From UBA287 sp034190325 (GTDB lineage: Archaea > Thermoplasmatota > UBA186 > UBA287), in contig JAXHST010000112.1 of NCBI GenBank assembly GCA_034190325.1, positions 1 to 38,614 of the forward strand: a DNA stretch of 38,614 bases, in the 5' to 3' direction. The notes under the pieces are model-generated. The model was not told where the DNA came from and did no database searches. It saw nothing but the letters and a program-made list of their open reading frames with translations. This document shows, in pieces, positions 1-7,789 of the stretch (the stretch's first letter is position 1; the number at the start of each line of letters is the position of its first letter). The translations under genes were made by a program, and so were the position numbers.

Positions 1-90
1 ATCAGGTATCAATCCCTCGTCCTGTGCTATAACTAAAGGGGCTAACAGGAGTGCAGAGATCACAAAAAGCACAGTTATATTCTTCAGCAT
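1..90 (-). CDS. Secreted protein, N-terminal fragment (runs off left edge)
   Basis: An open frame begins with ATG at 90 on the minus strand and leaves the window after 30 codons. The visible residues are a clear signal peptide: MLKNITV, a hydrophobic core (LFVISALLLAPLVI) and an A-Q junction typical of signal peptidase cleavage, then an acidic start of the mature part (DEGLIPD). Upstream on the minus strand there is an A/T-rich stretch at about 105-130 that can hold a TATA box. The family cannot be named from 30 residues; the DEGLIPD start loosely recalls small secreted archaeal helical proteins, but that is only an impression. Confidence 0.6.
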   Translation of the reverse strand, partial: MLKNITVLFVISALLLAPLVIAQDEGLIPD

Positions 91-230
91 TATGGATATT
101 CTGTTTTAAGATTATAAAAAATTTTCTCTATAAATTGCTGAAAATGATTTTTTAACCATTGAAAGCTCTTTTATGCAATCAGGGATCTTTATTACACACT
201 AATTCATTTTTGTTGAAGCTTTTCAAAACA

Positions 231-241
231 GTTAAATAAAA
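231..241 (+). promoter_or_regulatory. TATA box of tRNA-Glu
   Basis: GTTAAATAAAA is centred about 25 nt upstream of the mature 5' end of tRNA-Glu at 261, the usual archaeal TATA-to-start distance. It supports transcription of the interrupted tRNA gene. Confidence 0.6.
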
Positions 242-260
242 GCCAGTCCATTTCCCTCTA

Positions 261-424
261 GCTCCCGTAGTGTAGTCCGGTCAATCATCCCGGCCTTTCG
301 AGCCGGAGACTCGGGTTCAAAACAGCCTCAAAGACAGATTTGCCTATGGCAAATCGTGATTTCGCTTAGCGAAATCGGCCGCCAGAACGCTGTGCGGAAA
401 GGAGTGGAAATCCCGACGGGAGCA
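261..424 (+). tRNA. tRNA-Glu(UUC), interrupted by an 89-nt intron in the T loop
   Basis: Two exons, 261-321 and 411-424, assemble into a complete 75-nt tRNA. The acceptor stem GCTCCCG (261-267) pairs perfectly with CGGGAGC (417-423), with discriminator A424 and no encoded CCA. The anticodon stem CCGGC/GCCGG (290-294/302-306) closes a 7-base loop with anticodon TTC at 297-299. The T stem TCGGG (311-315) pairs with CCCGA (412-416), and the rejoined T loop is TTCAAAT, exactly seven bases. The body, including the D-loop segment GTAGTCCGG, is typical of archaeal tRNA-Glu. The insertion lies between positions 59 and 60, not at the usual 37/38 site. A TATA box sits about 25 nt upstream. Confidence 0.9.
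322..410 (+). other. Non-canonical tRNA intron (position 59/60) with bulge-helix-bulge core
   Basis: Between the two tRNA-Glu exons. T-loop bases TTCA (316-319) can pair with TGGA (405-408), giving the 4-bp central helix of a bulge-helix-bulge with one U-G pair. It is flanked by two 3-nt bulges, AAA (320-322) and AAT (409-411), with the T stem as outer helix. Cutting after the second base of each bulge yields exactly TTCAAAT. The inner helix next to the bulges is weak; instead ACAGC (322-326) can pair with GCTGT (389-393). Inside are two perfect 8-bp hairpins: GATTTGCC/GGCAAATC (337-344/348-355) and GATTTCGC/GCGAAATC (358-365/369-376). The exact junction is ambiguous by a few A residues. Confidence 0.75.
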
Positions 425-472
425 CTTTTATTTGAAAGATAGATTTTTATTTGTAAAAGGAATAACTAAATT

Positions 473-1540
473 ATGGCATACTCTTCCATACGCATAGGAT
501 CTATCTTTGGTATACCCATAAGACTCCACATAACCTTTTTGATAGTTCTTCCCCTCTTCGTCTGGATCTTCGGTGTAGCATTCTTTCCTGATTCAGAGCT
601 AATGTGGCTCTGGGGCTTTCTTCTAACCCTTGGACTTTTTGCCGGGGTTACACTCCATGAACTGGCGCACTCTTATGTGGCAAAAAAGAATGGAGTGCCC
701 ATAGAGTCTATAGTACTTCTACCCATAGGAGGAGTATCACAGATGGAGAGCATACCTGAGGACCCTAACATAGAGATGCGCATAGCACTTGTAGGACCAC
801 TAACAAGCATACTTGTGGGCGTGGTATTTCTCCTCTGTGCTCTTCCATTCAGGCTTTTCTTCTACAGCCCGGAGGTTGCATCCTTCTTTGTGATTATGGG
901 TAGTATTAACATCTTTTTAGGTTTGTTCAATCTCCTGCCAGCTTTTCCCATGGATGGAGGCAGGGTTTTGAGAACATGGTTAGCAAAAAGATACAGGTAT
1001 GATATAGCAACCAAGCACGCTGTTTCTGTGGGGCATGCAATAGCTATAGTGATATTCATTCTTGGGGCTTTTACGTTAAATATATTGCTCATGCTCGTCG
1101 CAATGTTCATCTACGTCGGTGGAAGTGAGGAAGAGAGGCAGACAAACGTCTACTATGCTATAAGAGATCTCAAGGTAAAAGATGCTATGAACACCAAAGT
1201 GGATTGTATAGAAGAAGAAAAGAGGATAAGCGATGCGATAGAAGAGCTCCTTAGGACAAAACACATAATGTACCCTGTGGTTAACAGAGCTGGTTATTAC
1301 CTCGGGGTAGTAACTTTAGACCAAATATCCAGAGTTCATAAAGAGGAGAGGAATGCATTGCTGGTTAAGGATGTTATGGTATATGCAGAGCCTCTAAGCG
1401 ATGAGGAAAGAGCAAAGAATGCTGTACAGAAACTCTCAAAGAGCGGCTTTAACCGTCTACCAGTTGTGGAGAAGGGTAAGGTTATAGGTATGGTAACCCT
1501 GGGGGACATAATAAGAACAGCTCAGATCCTCAATGCATAA
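473..1540 (+). CDS. Site-2 protease family metalloprotease (M50) with two CBS domains
   Basis: A polytopic membrane zinc protease of the S2P/M50 family, 355 aa, of the type that cleaves substrates within the membrane. The zinc site HELAH is at residues 62-66 in a transmembrane segment, and the second motif FPMDGGRVLR (158-167) supplies the aspartate ligand D161. Several hydrophobic segments cover residues 10-215. Two C-terminal CBS domains (about 235-290 and 297-352) probably sense a nucleotide; this layout is common in archaeal and bacterial S2P homologues. ATG at 473 is the first start of the frame. The 3' end overlaps the convergent homoserine dehydrogenase gene by 19 bp. The substrate is unknown. 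Confidence 0.92.
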   Translation: MAYSSIRIGSIFGIPIRLHITFLIVLPLFVWIFGVAFFPDSELMWLWGFLLTLGLFAGVTLHELAHSYVAKKNGVPIESIVLLPIGGVSQMESIPEDPNIEMRIALVGPLTSILVGVVFLLCALPFRLFFYSPEVASFFVIMGSINIFLGLFNLLPAFPMDGGRVLRTWLAKRYRYDIATKHAVSVGHAIAIVIFILGAFTLNILLMLVAMFIYVGGSEEERQTNVYYAIRDLKVKDAMNTKVDCIEEEKRISDAIEELLRTKHIMYPVVNRAGYYLGVVTLDQISRVHKEERNALLVKDVMVYAEPLSDEERAKNAVQKLSKSGFNRLPVVEKGKVIGMVTLGDIIRTAQILNA

Positions 1541-2478
1541 CGCATATCAGCTATCATCGAGCTTGCGGTCTCCGAGCCGCCTGATCCCGCACCTCTCATC
1601 TCTATATCCCCTGCAAATCTTGTACGAAAGAGGAATGCATTTTCCGGGCCTCTCACATCGAGTGTGTGCCCTTTTGGAACCAGACGCGGGGCTACAGATA
1701 AGCCCGTTTCAATGACGCCAACTAGCTTTACAGAGTAACCTTCTTTACCGGCAAGCTCCAGAGCTCTATCGCTTATATCCCTTATACCCCTCACCTCAAC
1801 CATTGTGCTCTCCATGCTCCTGCGCATAACATTCTGGGCTATTATCTTAAGCTTCAGAGCGGTATCAATTCCATCTAGATCATAGCTTGGATCCTCCTCT
1901 GCATAACCCAGCTCTTTTGCTTCTTTGAGCACAAAGTCGAAGGGAAGGTCTTCATCTAACATCCTTGTTAAGATGTAGTTGCATGTGCCATTCAAAACCC
2001 CATAGAATGCCTCAATCTTTGCCCCAGAAGCGAGCTCCTTAGCTATTGAGAGCATCCTTGTCCCACCTCCAACGGTAGCGGAGTAAAGGAGCTCAACACC
2101 TTTCCGCTCTGCTATGCCCTCCAGCTCATAAAGGTGATTCGCTATAGGAGCCTTGTTTGAGGTAACAACATTCATTCCCTTAGATAGAGCCTTAGAGATC
2201 GAGCGAAAAGCCTCATCATTATCCAGCCTTGTTGGTGTTGCCTCCAAAAACACATCAGCCTCTATATCGAGGAGTTCTTTTGTCGAGCCCAGCCTCTCAG
2301 CAGGATAGGCAACAACACTCCCATATCTGCGCTTGAGCTCTTTGAGACTGCTGACATCTATTCCCTTCTCGTCATAAACTGCGCCCTTTGAATCCGAGAC
2401 TCCAACCAGAGTATCAGACCCCAACATCTCAGCCACCTTTATTCCAACGCTTCCAAAACCAGCCAGAATAACCTTCAT
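1522..2478 (-). CDS. hom: Homoserine dehydrogenase
   Basis: Reduces aspartate semialdehyde to homoserine with NAD(P)H, in the branch to threonine and methionine. The protein has 318 aa: an N-terminal Rossmann fold (GFGSVG, 7-12), the catalytic-lysine segment TSNKAP (107-111, K109) and the family signature NGTCNYIL (163-170), followed by EEDPSYDLDGID (194-205). It is a short form with no C-terminal ACT domain; a separate ACT protein is encoded 10 bp upstream and may serve that role. It is the last gene of the mscS-thrB-thrC-ACT-hom operon. ATG at 2478 is preceded by a GGGAGA ribosome site. Confidence 0.95.
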   Translation of the reverse strand: MKVILAGFGSVGIKVAEMLGSDTLVGVSDSKGAVYDEKGIDVSSLKELKRRYGSVVAYPAERLGSTKELLDIEADVFLEATPTRLDNDEAFRSISKALSKGMNVVTSNKAPIANHLYELEGIAERKGVELLYSATVGGGTRMLSIAKELASGAKIEAFYGVLNGTCNYILTRMLDEDLPFDFVLKEAKELGYAEEDPSYDLDGIDTALKLKIIAQNVMRRSMESTMVEVRGIRDISDRALELAGKEGYSVKLVGVIETGLSVAPRLVPKGHTLDVRGPENAFLFRTRFAGDIEMRGAGSGGSETASSMIADMRYALRI

Positions 2479-2488
2479 TTTATTCTCC

Positions 2489-2899
2489 CTATTCTATACT
2501 TCTCGCTATAAACTCATAGCCTTCAACCCTGCGCTCAAGCTCCTCTTCATCCTCTGCTTCTATCGTTATTATGGCGTAATCGCCCTCTGCACTCATAGAG
2601 CTTATGCCCTCTAAATTGCTTACATCCTTCACCAGAAGTGTTGTTCTTTTTCTATTCTTGAGCTCACCAATACGCATCACTTCGACTTCGCTCTTTCTCA
2701 GCTTCTCCAGCACTATAGGGAGATCTTCGCTCTCTATATCAAACACGACCTTCACAACTATCTTTCCATTTATGACATTGCTTCTCTCATGAACTATGCC
2801 AACAATATTTCCGCCAACCTCGGCGATGGGCGTAAGGGCTCTTAACAGCTGACCGGGAACGTCATTAAGCTGGAGATCCGCATTGATCCTGATGCTCAT
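2489..2899 (-). CDS. ACT-domain protein, probable regulatory partner of homoserine dehydrogenase
   Basis: A small protein (136 aa) that starts with an ACT-domain pattern (VPGQLLRALTPIAEVGGNI, about residues 14-32) followed by a second region of ACT-like composition. ACT domains bind amino acids and give feedback control. It starts 35 bp inside the end of thrC and ends 10 bp before hom, so the three genes are translationally coupled. The inference is that it binds threonine or another end product and regulates the ACT-less homoserine dehydrogenase; no binding residue proves the ligand. Confidence 0.85.
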   Translation of the reverse strand: MSIRINADLQLNDVPGQLLRALTPIAEVGGNIVGIVHERSNVINGKIVVKVVFDIESEDLPIVLEKLRKSEVEVMRIGELKNRKRTTLLVKDVSNLEGISSMSAEGDYAIITIEAEDEEELERRVEGYEFIARSIE

Positions 2900-4052
2900 A
2901 CTCTAAAAGCTCCTCATAGCTCTTTATGCTTTTTGGTGGAACGCTTACCCTCATCACGGAATCAGGATCCTTGAGAATATGCCCGGTGGTAACACACACA
3001 ATGCGCTCGCCCTTTTCTATAGCCCCCTCAGCCAAAAGCTTTTTCACCCCAGCAAAACTGGCTGCAGATGCGGGCTCTACACCTATACCCTCCATAACCG
3101 CAAGATCTCTCTGCGCTTCAAGTATCTCCTCATCACTCACGGCAATAGCAGAGCCATCAGACTCCTTTATAGCAGTAAGAGCCTTCTTTGCGTTCACAGG
3201 ATTTCCTATCCTTATGGCTGTTGCCACAGTCTCAGGGTTATCAAAAGCCCTGAAAATACCGCTCTCATAAGCCTGCACAACAGGCATAGCGCCTTTAGCC
3301 TGAACCCCCACCATCCTTGGCATGCTATCCATAAGCCCTTCCTCCAGGAACTCTTTAAACCCCTTATATATGGCCCATATGTTTGCGGCATTGCCCACAG
3401 GCACAAAGACCCTATCTATCCCTTTAAGAGCCTCTGCTATCTCAAAGCCTATAGTTTTCTGCCCCTCTGGGCGAAAAGGATTCAGAGAGTTGAGCATGTA
3501 AGCATAGCCCTCATCAGCATAGCGCTCAACAATAAACATAGCATCATCAAAGTTTCCATCGATCTCAAAAACCTCTGCCCCATAAAATATGGATTGAGCG
3601 AGCTTGCCCATCGCAATCTTACCTTTCGGCAGTATGACAAGCGCTCGCATACCCGCCTTTGCTGCATAAGCAGCCATGGATGCGGAGGTATTACCAGTAG
3701 AAGCGCACACAACCCTCTTTTTCCCCAGCTCAAAAGCTCTGCTGATACCAACGGTCATGCCTCTATCTTTAAAAGAGCCTGTGGGATTTGCGCCCTCAAA
3801 CTTTACGTACAGATCTACTCCAAAGCGCTCTGAAAGCCTATCGCATTTATATAATGGGGTTCCCCCTTCCTGCAGCGAGATCCTCTTTTTAAAATCTGGC
3901 AGGAAGCTTGAATATCTCCACACACCTTTACCCTTCAGCTCTACGTTTCTTTTTCCTTCATAAACAACATCTAGCAAACCACCGCAAGAGCATCTGTAAG
4001 CTTCCTCATACTCTCTTCCACATTCCATGCATTTCAGCCTTATATCCATCAC
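2865..4052 (-). CDS. thrC: Threonine synthase
   Basis: A PLP enzyme (395 aa) converting O-phosphohomoserine to threonine. The N terminus has a small zinc-ribbon-like cluster (C8, C11, C21, C23), often seen in archaeal ThrC. Then follow GGTPLYKCDRL, the PLP lysine motif NPTGSFKDRG (K95) and the phosphate-binding ASTGNTSAS. It overlaps thrB upstream by 4 bp (ATGA) and the ACT gene downstream by 35 bp. The length is normal for the family. Confidence 0.95.
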   Translation of the reverse strand: MMDIRLKCMECGREYEEAYRCSCGGLLDVVYEGKRNVELKGKGVWRYSSFLPDFKKRISLQEGGTPLYKCDRLSERFGVDLYVKFEGANPTGSFKDRGMTVGISRAFELGKKRVVCASTGNTSASMAAYAAKAGMRALVILPKGKIAMGKLAQSIFYGAEVFEIDGNFDDAMFIVERYADEGYAYMLNSLNPFRPEGQKTIGFEIAEALKGIDRVFVPVGNAANIWAIYKGFKEFLEEGLMDSMPRMVGVQAKGAMPVVQAYESGIFRAFDNPETVATAIRIGNPVNAKKALTAIKESDGSAIAVSDEEILEAQRDLAVMEGIGVEPASAASFAGVKKLLAEGAIEKGERIVCVTTGHILKDPDSVMRVSVPPKSIKSYEELLEYEHQDQCGSPA

Positions 4053-5011
4053 ATCACACCTCCTTCGCTGATCTCCATAGCTCCTCTACCCACAGAACAG
4101 ACAAAGCCCTCGCTATCTATCCCCTTTTCCAGGAACGCTTCCGTTATTGCCTTTGAGATCTCCCTACCTTCGTGCTCTCTCTTATCAAAAAGAGCGATAA
4201 CGCTCGGCCCAGAACCGCTGAGTGATAAACCTGATGCACCTGCGCCTATGGCAACCTTTCTTATATCGCTAAGCCATGGCATCAAGGGCTCCCTGGCCTT
4301 CTCAAAGATCGCATCAACCATAGCTCTGCCCATCAGCGCTATGTCCTCTCTAATAAAGCCAGCAACAAATGCGCTTGCATTTCCTACATTTCTAACAACA
4401 TCCTTCACAGGAGCGCTCTCAGGCAATATCGCCCTTGCCTCCTTTGTGCTGACCTCGACCTCTGGCAAAACAACCACTATACCCACAGATGAAAAAGCCT
4501 CCAACCGCACTATGTCCAAAGGGCTATAAGATCTTATGATGGTAAAGCCCCCCAAAAGAGCCGGAGCAACATTATCCAGATGGGCGCTCATCGATGAAAC
4601 TTTTTCACCCTCACCAGCGCAGAGCAGGATATCTTCATAGCTCAAGCCCCCAAGAAGCTTTGAGGCTGCAAGCGCTCCACCAACAGATGATGCCGCAGAA
4701 GAGCCTAAGCCACTCTTTGGTTTTATGCACTTTCTTATCCACATCTTTACCCCATGCGCATAGCCCTTCATCTCAAAAACCTTTGATGCCGCGACAGCTG
4801 CACAATTCTCTGATGGCTCTCCGGGCACATCATAGCCCTCCACGCCAAGGATCTCTATGCTTTTCCCTGCGGTAAGCTCCATGTAAACTTCATCATAAAG
4901 ACAATCTAAAGCCAGGCCAAAGACATCAAAACCAGCACCGAGGTTTGCTGAAGTTGCTGGTACCCTGACTTTAACCCTAGCTTCAGATTTAGTATCAGTT
5001 GTGTTCATCAT
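4049..5011 (-). CDS. thrB: Homoserine kinase (GHMP family)
   Basis: Phosphorylates homoserine for ThrC. In 320 aa it shows the three GHMP-kinase motifs: PATSANLGAGFDVFGLALD near the N terminus (18-36), the glycine/serine-rich ATP loop PKSGLGSSAASS, and the C-terminal GLSLSGSGPS loop. Two consecutive ATG codons occur at the start, so the first residue is uncertain by one. Its start overlaps the end of the upstream mscS frame by 17 bp and its end overlaps thrC by 4 bp, so it is operon-internal. Confidence 0.95.
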   Translation of the reverse strand: MMNTTDTKSEARVKVRVPATSANLGAGFDVFGLALDCLYDEVYMELTAGKSIEILGVEGYDVPGEPSENCAAVAASKVFEMKGYAHGVKMWIRKCIKPKSGLGSSAASSVGGALAASKLLGGLSYEDILLCAGEGEKVSSMSAHLDNVAPALLGGFTIIRSYSPLDIVRLEAFSSVGIVVVLPEVEVSTKEARAILPESAPVKDVVRNVGNASAFVAGFIREDIALMGRAMVDAIFEKAREPLMPWLSDIRKVAIGAGASGLSLSGSGPSVIALFDKREHEGREISKAITEAFLEKGIDSEGFVCSVGRGAMEISEGGVM

Positions 5012-6026
5012 CGCTATCCATTATAACATACCTTCTCGGGTATGGTATCTCTATGCCCTCTTTCCTGAAGCGCTCTAAGATAGCCTTTCTAAGATCACAT
5101 GAGAGCTGGAAAGCATCACCCTGTGTAGTAGCCATGACTATTAACCTTAACTGCACACCAGAGTCTTTGAAATTCGTCATATGCACCTTTGGCTCCATGA
5201 GATCTTTCCTGCATAGCGGGTGTTTCCTTGCCTCCTCCTTCATAAGCTCGTATGCTTTGTCCATATCGCTCTCATACGCAACATCTACAAATATTGGAGC
5301 TATCATTGCAGCATCATTTATAGTATAGTTTATCAAAGGCTCCTTATCTATAACACTGTTCGGCACTATTATCCTTCTATTATCCCATGTCCTCAGCACG
5401 GTGTGCATTAGATTTATATCCTCAACGAAGGCAAAGTCGTTGTGATAGAGCATAGCATCGCCCAATCTGTAAGGCCTGGAGAACATTATAGATATGCCTG
5501 AGAAGATGTTGCCTAACACACCTTGAGCTGCGAGACCAACAACTATGCCTGCAAAACCGGCACCTGCTATTATCGCTGTCACAGCGCCACCAAGTCCAAA
5601 TATTGTAACGATTACCAGCAGTGCTAAGAGAATGACCAGAGCTATAACTATCTGTTCTATTACCCTGACAACTGTTTTTTGGTCTGGCGTTCTTGCTTTA
5701 AGATAGTTCTCGAAAAATATTCTAAATATAGTAACAATAAGGAATGTGACTATCAAAACAACTATTGTTAAAAAGAGCTCACGCGGGAATATATCAAAGA
5801 AGTAACTAACAGCACTTCTAAAAGGCTCCGTCTCCCAAAAGATCCATAGGGTAATAGCGAGGTATATAAAAGCAAGTATCAATCTTTCCCCTACTATAAT
5901 AGAGTGCTCACTGAACCACTTTGACACATACGCTTTAACATACTTTCTGAATAACCACCTTATAACGAAAGTTGCCACAACAGCGAGTATTATTCCGGAG
6001 ATGAAAGTACCCCAGAATTGGGGGGT
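4995..6026 (-). CDS. Small-conductance mechanosensitive channel (MscS family), 5' end lost in assembly gap
   Basis: A membrane channel that releases solutes on osmotic downshock. The visible part, about 344 residues, has several transmembrane segments, then the pore-lining glycine/alanine-rich helix (AGFAGIVVGLAAQGVLGNIFSG), the beta domain (RPYRLGDAML, RRIIVPNS) and the C-terminal alpha/beta domain ending in IPYPRR. The N terminus lies in the 100-N gap. An ATG at 6149 that seems to continue the frame across the gap is not credible, because those bases belong to the PEP carboxylase remnant. It is the first gene of the threonine operon, with no evident functional link to it. Confidence 0.92.
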   Translation of the reverse strand, partial: TPQFWGTFISGIILAVVATFVIRWLFRKYVKAYVSKWFSEHSIIVGERLILAFIYLAITLWIFWETEPFRSAVSYFFDIFPRELFLTIVVLIVTFLIVTIFRIFFENYLKARTPDQKTVVRVIEQIVIALVILLALLVIVTIFGLGGAVTAIIAGAGFAGIVVGLAAQGVLGNIFSGISIMFSRPYRLGDAMLYHNDFAFVEDINLMHTVLRTWDNRRIIVPNSVIDKEPLINYTINDAAMIAPIFVDVAYESDMDKAYELMKEEARKHPLCRKDLMEPKVHMTNFKDSGVQLRLIVMATTQGDAFQLSCDLRKAILERFRKEGIEIPYPRRYVIMDSDDEHN

Positions 6027-6126
6027 NNNNNNNNNNNNNNNNNNNNNNNNNNNNNNNNNNNNNNNNNNNNNNNNNNNNNNNNNNNNNNNNNNNNNNNNNN
6101 NNNNNNNNNNNNNNNNNNNNNNNNNN
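6027..6126. other. Assembly gap (100 N)
   Basis: A run of exactly 100 N, a conventional scaffold spacer. The true length is unknown, so reading frames must not be joined across it. It hides the start of mscS and the 3' half of the PEP carboxylase remnant. Confidence 0.99.
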
Positions 6127-6922
6127 ACTTCTTTAAAATGTTTAAACAACCATCTTCGATGCCCCCTGGTTTGTGAACCCTGTGCTTTCTTACCTTCTCA
6201 ATTCCTTCCATAACGCTTGAGGGTTTGTTATCATATTTGAATGAGGATCCTATGATAAAGGTCCATACGCTAGGATGCTCTTTAACCACCCTATCCACGG
6301 TGTATGATCTCAGGTTACCTCTGAAAGGGGCAGACCCAACACCGATATAAGGCATATGTCTATTTTTAGCTCTTCCTGGAGTTCATAGAGCGGCTTATTT
6401 AACAGCACAGCGCTTATAAGACTATAATTCATCGCAGAATAGGAACGCAAGAAAAACGCGCATATGCCTTAGGTCTTTATCCTTGAGATGATCTCTTACG
6501 ATCCTATCACAGTTAAGCAACCTATCCCAGTCCTCAAAGAGGGGGATAGCATTACACTCTCTGGCTTGAACCCCTCCTTTATCCGCATCTTCTTCTTTTT
6601 CGATAAGAAAGTCTCTATGCATCATAAGATCTCGGTATGCTCTCCAGAGTTTCTAGAAGAACCTTATCCTCTGCGCCCTCAACCTCTGGATTCGGCACCC
6701 TATGGGTGAGAAAGAGATCTCTGCCCAGCACGTTTTTTCTAAAAAAGTTATCATATTTGGAAAGAAGCTTTTTACAACAAAACTATCAACCTCCTTTCCT
6801 TCATAGCCCCACATCTGCTCATCGCAACCGAGATGAGAGAAAACGTAGAAAGCTTCCTGCACTTCGCCCCCTCCCCCAGGAACCTTGTCTTCGGCAAAGA
6901 AGGGATCAGAAGACAAAATTAT
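6127..6922 (-). pseudogene. ppcA: Archaeal-type phosphoenolpyruvate carboxylase, degenerate remnant
   Basis: Pieces of archaeal PEP carboxylase follow in the right order on the minus strand but in changing frames. From 6916 down: EVQEAFYVFSHLGCDEQMW and GYEGKEVDSFVV; after a shift, LFLTHRVPNPEVE and LLETLESIPRSYD; after a stop and shift, IPLFEDWDRLL and HMRVFLA; after a shift, RSYSAMNYSLISAVLLNK and LYELQEELKID; after a shift, YIGVGSAPFRGNL and TFIIGSSFKYD. At least four frame changes and internal stops separate them. The usual N-terminal STQHPDN region is missing, and the N-gap removes the 3' part. The intact enzyme (about 480-500 aa) carboxylates PEP to oxaloacetate. The family match is from remembered conserved blocks. 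Confidence 0.85.
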
Positions 6923-6946
6923 TAAAGTATCAAAAAGAAAAGGGTT

Positions 6947-7558
6947 GTGGACTCTCTGGTTTCAAGACTTAAAAGATACGGTTACATAAGAAGCACAGCT
7001 GTTGAGAAAGCAATGCTCAAAGTGGATAGAGCACTTTTCGTGCCAGAGGGTGCAAAGACATATGCTTATAATGATCACCCTCTCGAGATAGGTTACAGAC
7101 AGACGATAAGCGCCCCACACATGGTAGCTATAATGCTCGAGCTACTGGGGATAGGGGAGAAAGATAGGGTTCTTGAAATAGGAACAGGGAGCGGCTACAA
7201 TGCAGCACTTATAGCCACAATGGCAAAAGAGGTTTACACAATTGAGAGCCTATCTGAGCTAGCAAAGATAGCAAAGGAAAACCTGAAGGGTTACAGCAAC
7301 GTTAGAGTCTTAACAGGTGATGGTTCTATTGGCTACGAAGAAAAGGCGCCATATGATGCTATATGCGTCACATGCGCCGCCCCAGCTCTGCCAGAGCCTC
7401 TAAAAACACAGGTTAAGGAAGGGGGAAGAATAGTTATACCTGTAGGCTCACTCTACATTCAAATGCTATACAGGTTCATAAAGCGAAAGAGCTCTTTTGA
7501 GAAGAGCGCTCATGGAGAGGTCGTGTTTGTTCCCATGCGCGGTACATATGGTTTTTAG
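6947..7558 (+). CDS. pcm: Protein-L-isoaspartate O-methyltransferase
   Basis: Repairs isoaspartyl residues in aged proteins using SAM. It has 203 aa, with the family motif RQTISAPHMVA (51-61), the SAM-binding VLEIGTGSGYNAAL (75-88), an acidic IES end of strand beta-2, and GDGSIGYEEKAPYDAI. The start is a GTG at 6947; a TATA-like TTATTAAAG about 25 nt upstream suggests a leaderless transcript whose promoter lies in the first bases of the divergent PEP carboxylase remnant. The length is slightly short of the usual 210-220 aa. Confidence 0.93.
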   Translation: MDSLVSRLKRYGYIRSTAVEKAMLKVDRALFVPEGAKTYAYNDHPLEIGYRQTISAPHMVAIMLELLGIGEKDRVLEIGTGSGYNAALIATMAKEVYTIESLSELAKIAKENLKGYSNVRVLTGDGSIGYEEKAPYDAICVTCAAPALPEPLKTQVKEGGRIVIPVGSLYIQMLYRFIKRKSSFEKSAHGEVVFVPMRGTYGF

Positions 7559-7588
7559 CTTTAGTTCTATCGCAAGTAAGGTTTACCA

Positions 7589-7789
7589 TCAGCCTCTGGC
7601 ATTCTTACCCTTTTCACAGTCACGACAAGGACAATTATCGTTAGGATGCATGGAAGCGCCCGTATAGCCTGAGATGGTATCGTATAACCCATCGTCTGGA
7701 TTACTGTCTGAATGGAATTTCATAAAAGCCCAAAGCCCCATTATCACACATTTTGAATAATATCTTACATATCTTTTCTTTTTGCTCAC
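7589..7789 (-). CDS. Small cysteine-containing protein, function unknown
   Basis: A 66-aa frame whose ATG overlaps the stop of the upstream metallophosphoesterase gene by 4 bp (ATGA), the spacing seen in real operons here. The N terminus is basic (MSKKKRYVRYYSK). The C terminus has a compact CPCRDCEKGK cluster that could bind a metal. I do not recognise a family. The overlap and cysteine cluster are the only support for it being real. Confidence 0.4.
   Translation of the reverse strand: MSKKKRYVRYYSKCVIMGLWAFMKFHSDSNPDDGLYDTISGYTGASMHPNDNCPCRDCEKGKNARG

Noticed and set aside
261..321. tRNA-Glu as a truncated pseudogene or integration scar
   Set aside because: The missing 3' part is present 89 nt downstream with perfect acceptor and T-stem complementarity, and the junction matches a bulge-helix-bulge.
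322..410. Group I or group II self-splicing intron
   Set aside because: 89 nt is far too short, and no catalytic core or domain V-like hairpin is seen.
2979..3833. A 284-codon plus-strand open frame opposite thrC
   Set aside because: thrC on the minus strand has full-length family motifs; the antisense frame has no recognisable domain and shares its codon phase artefacts.
4995..6149. A single 384-residue MscS frame starting MFKHFKE at 6149 and running through the N-gap
   Set aside because: The gap length is arbitrary, and the bases coding MFKHFKE also encode the PEP carboxylase remnant in another frame, so the joined frame is accidental.
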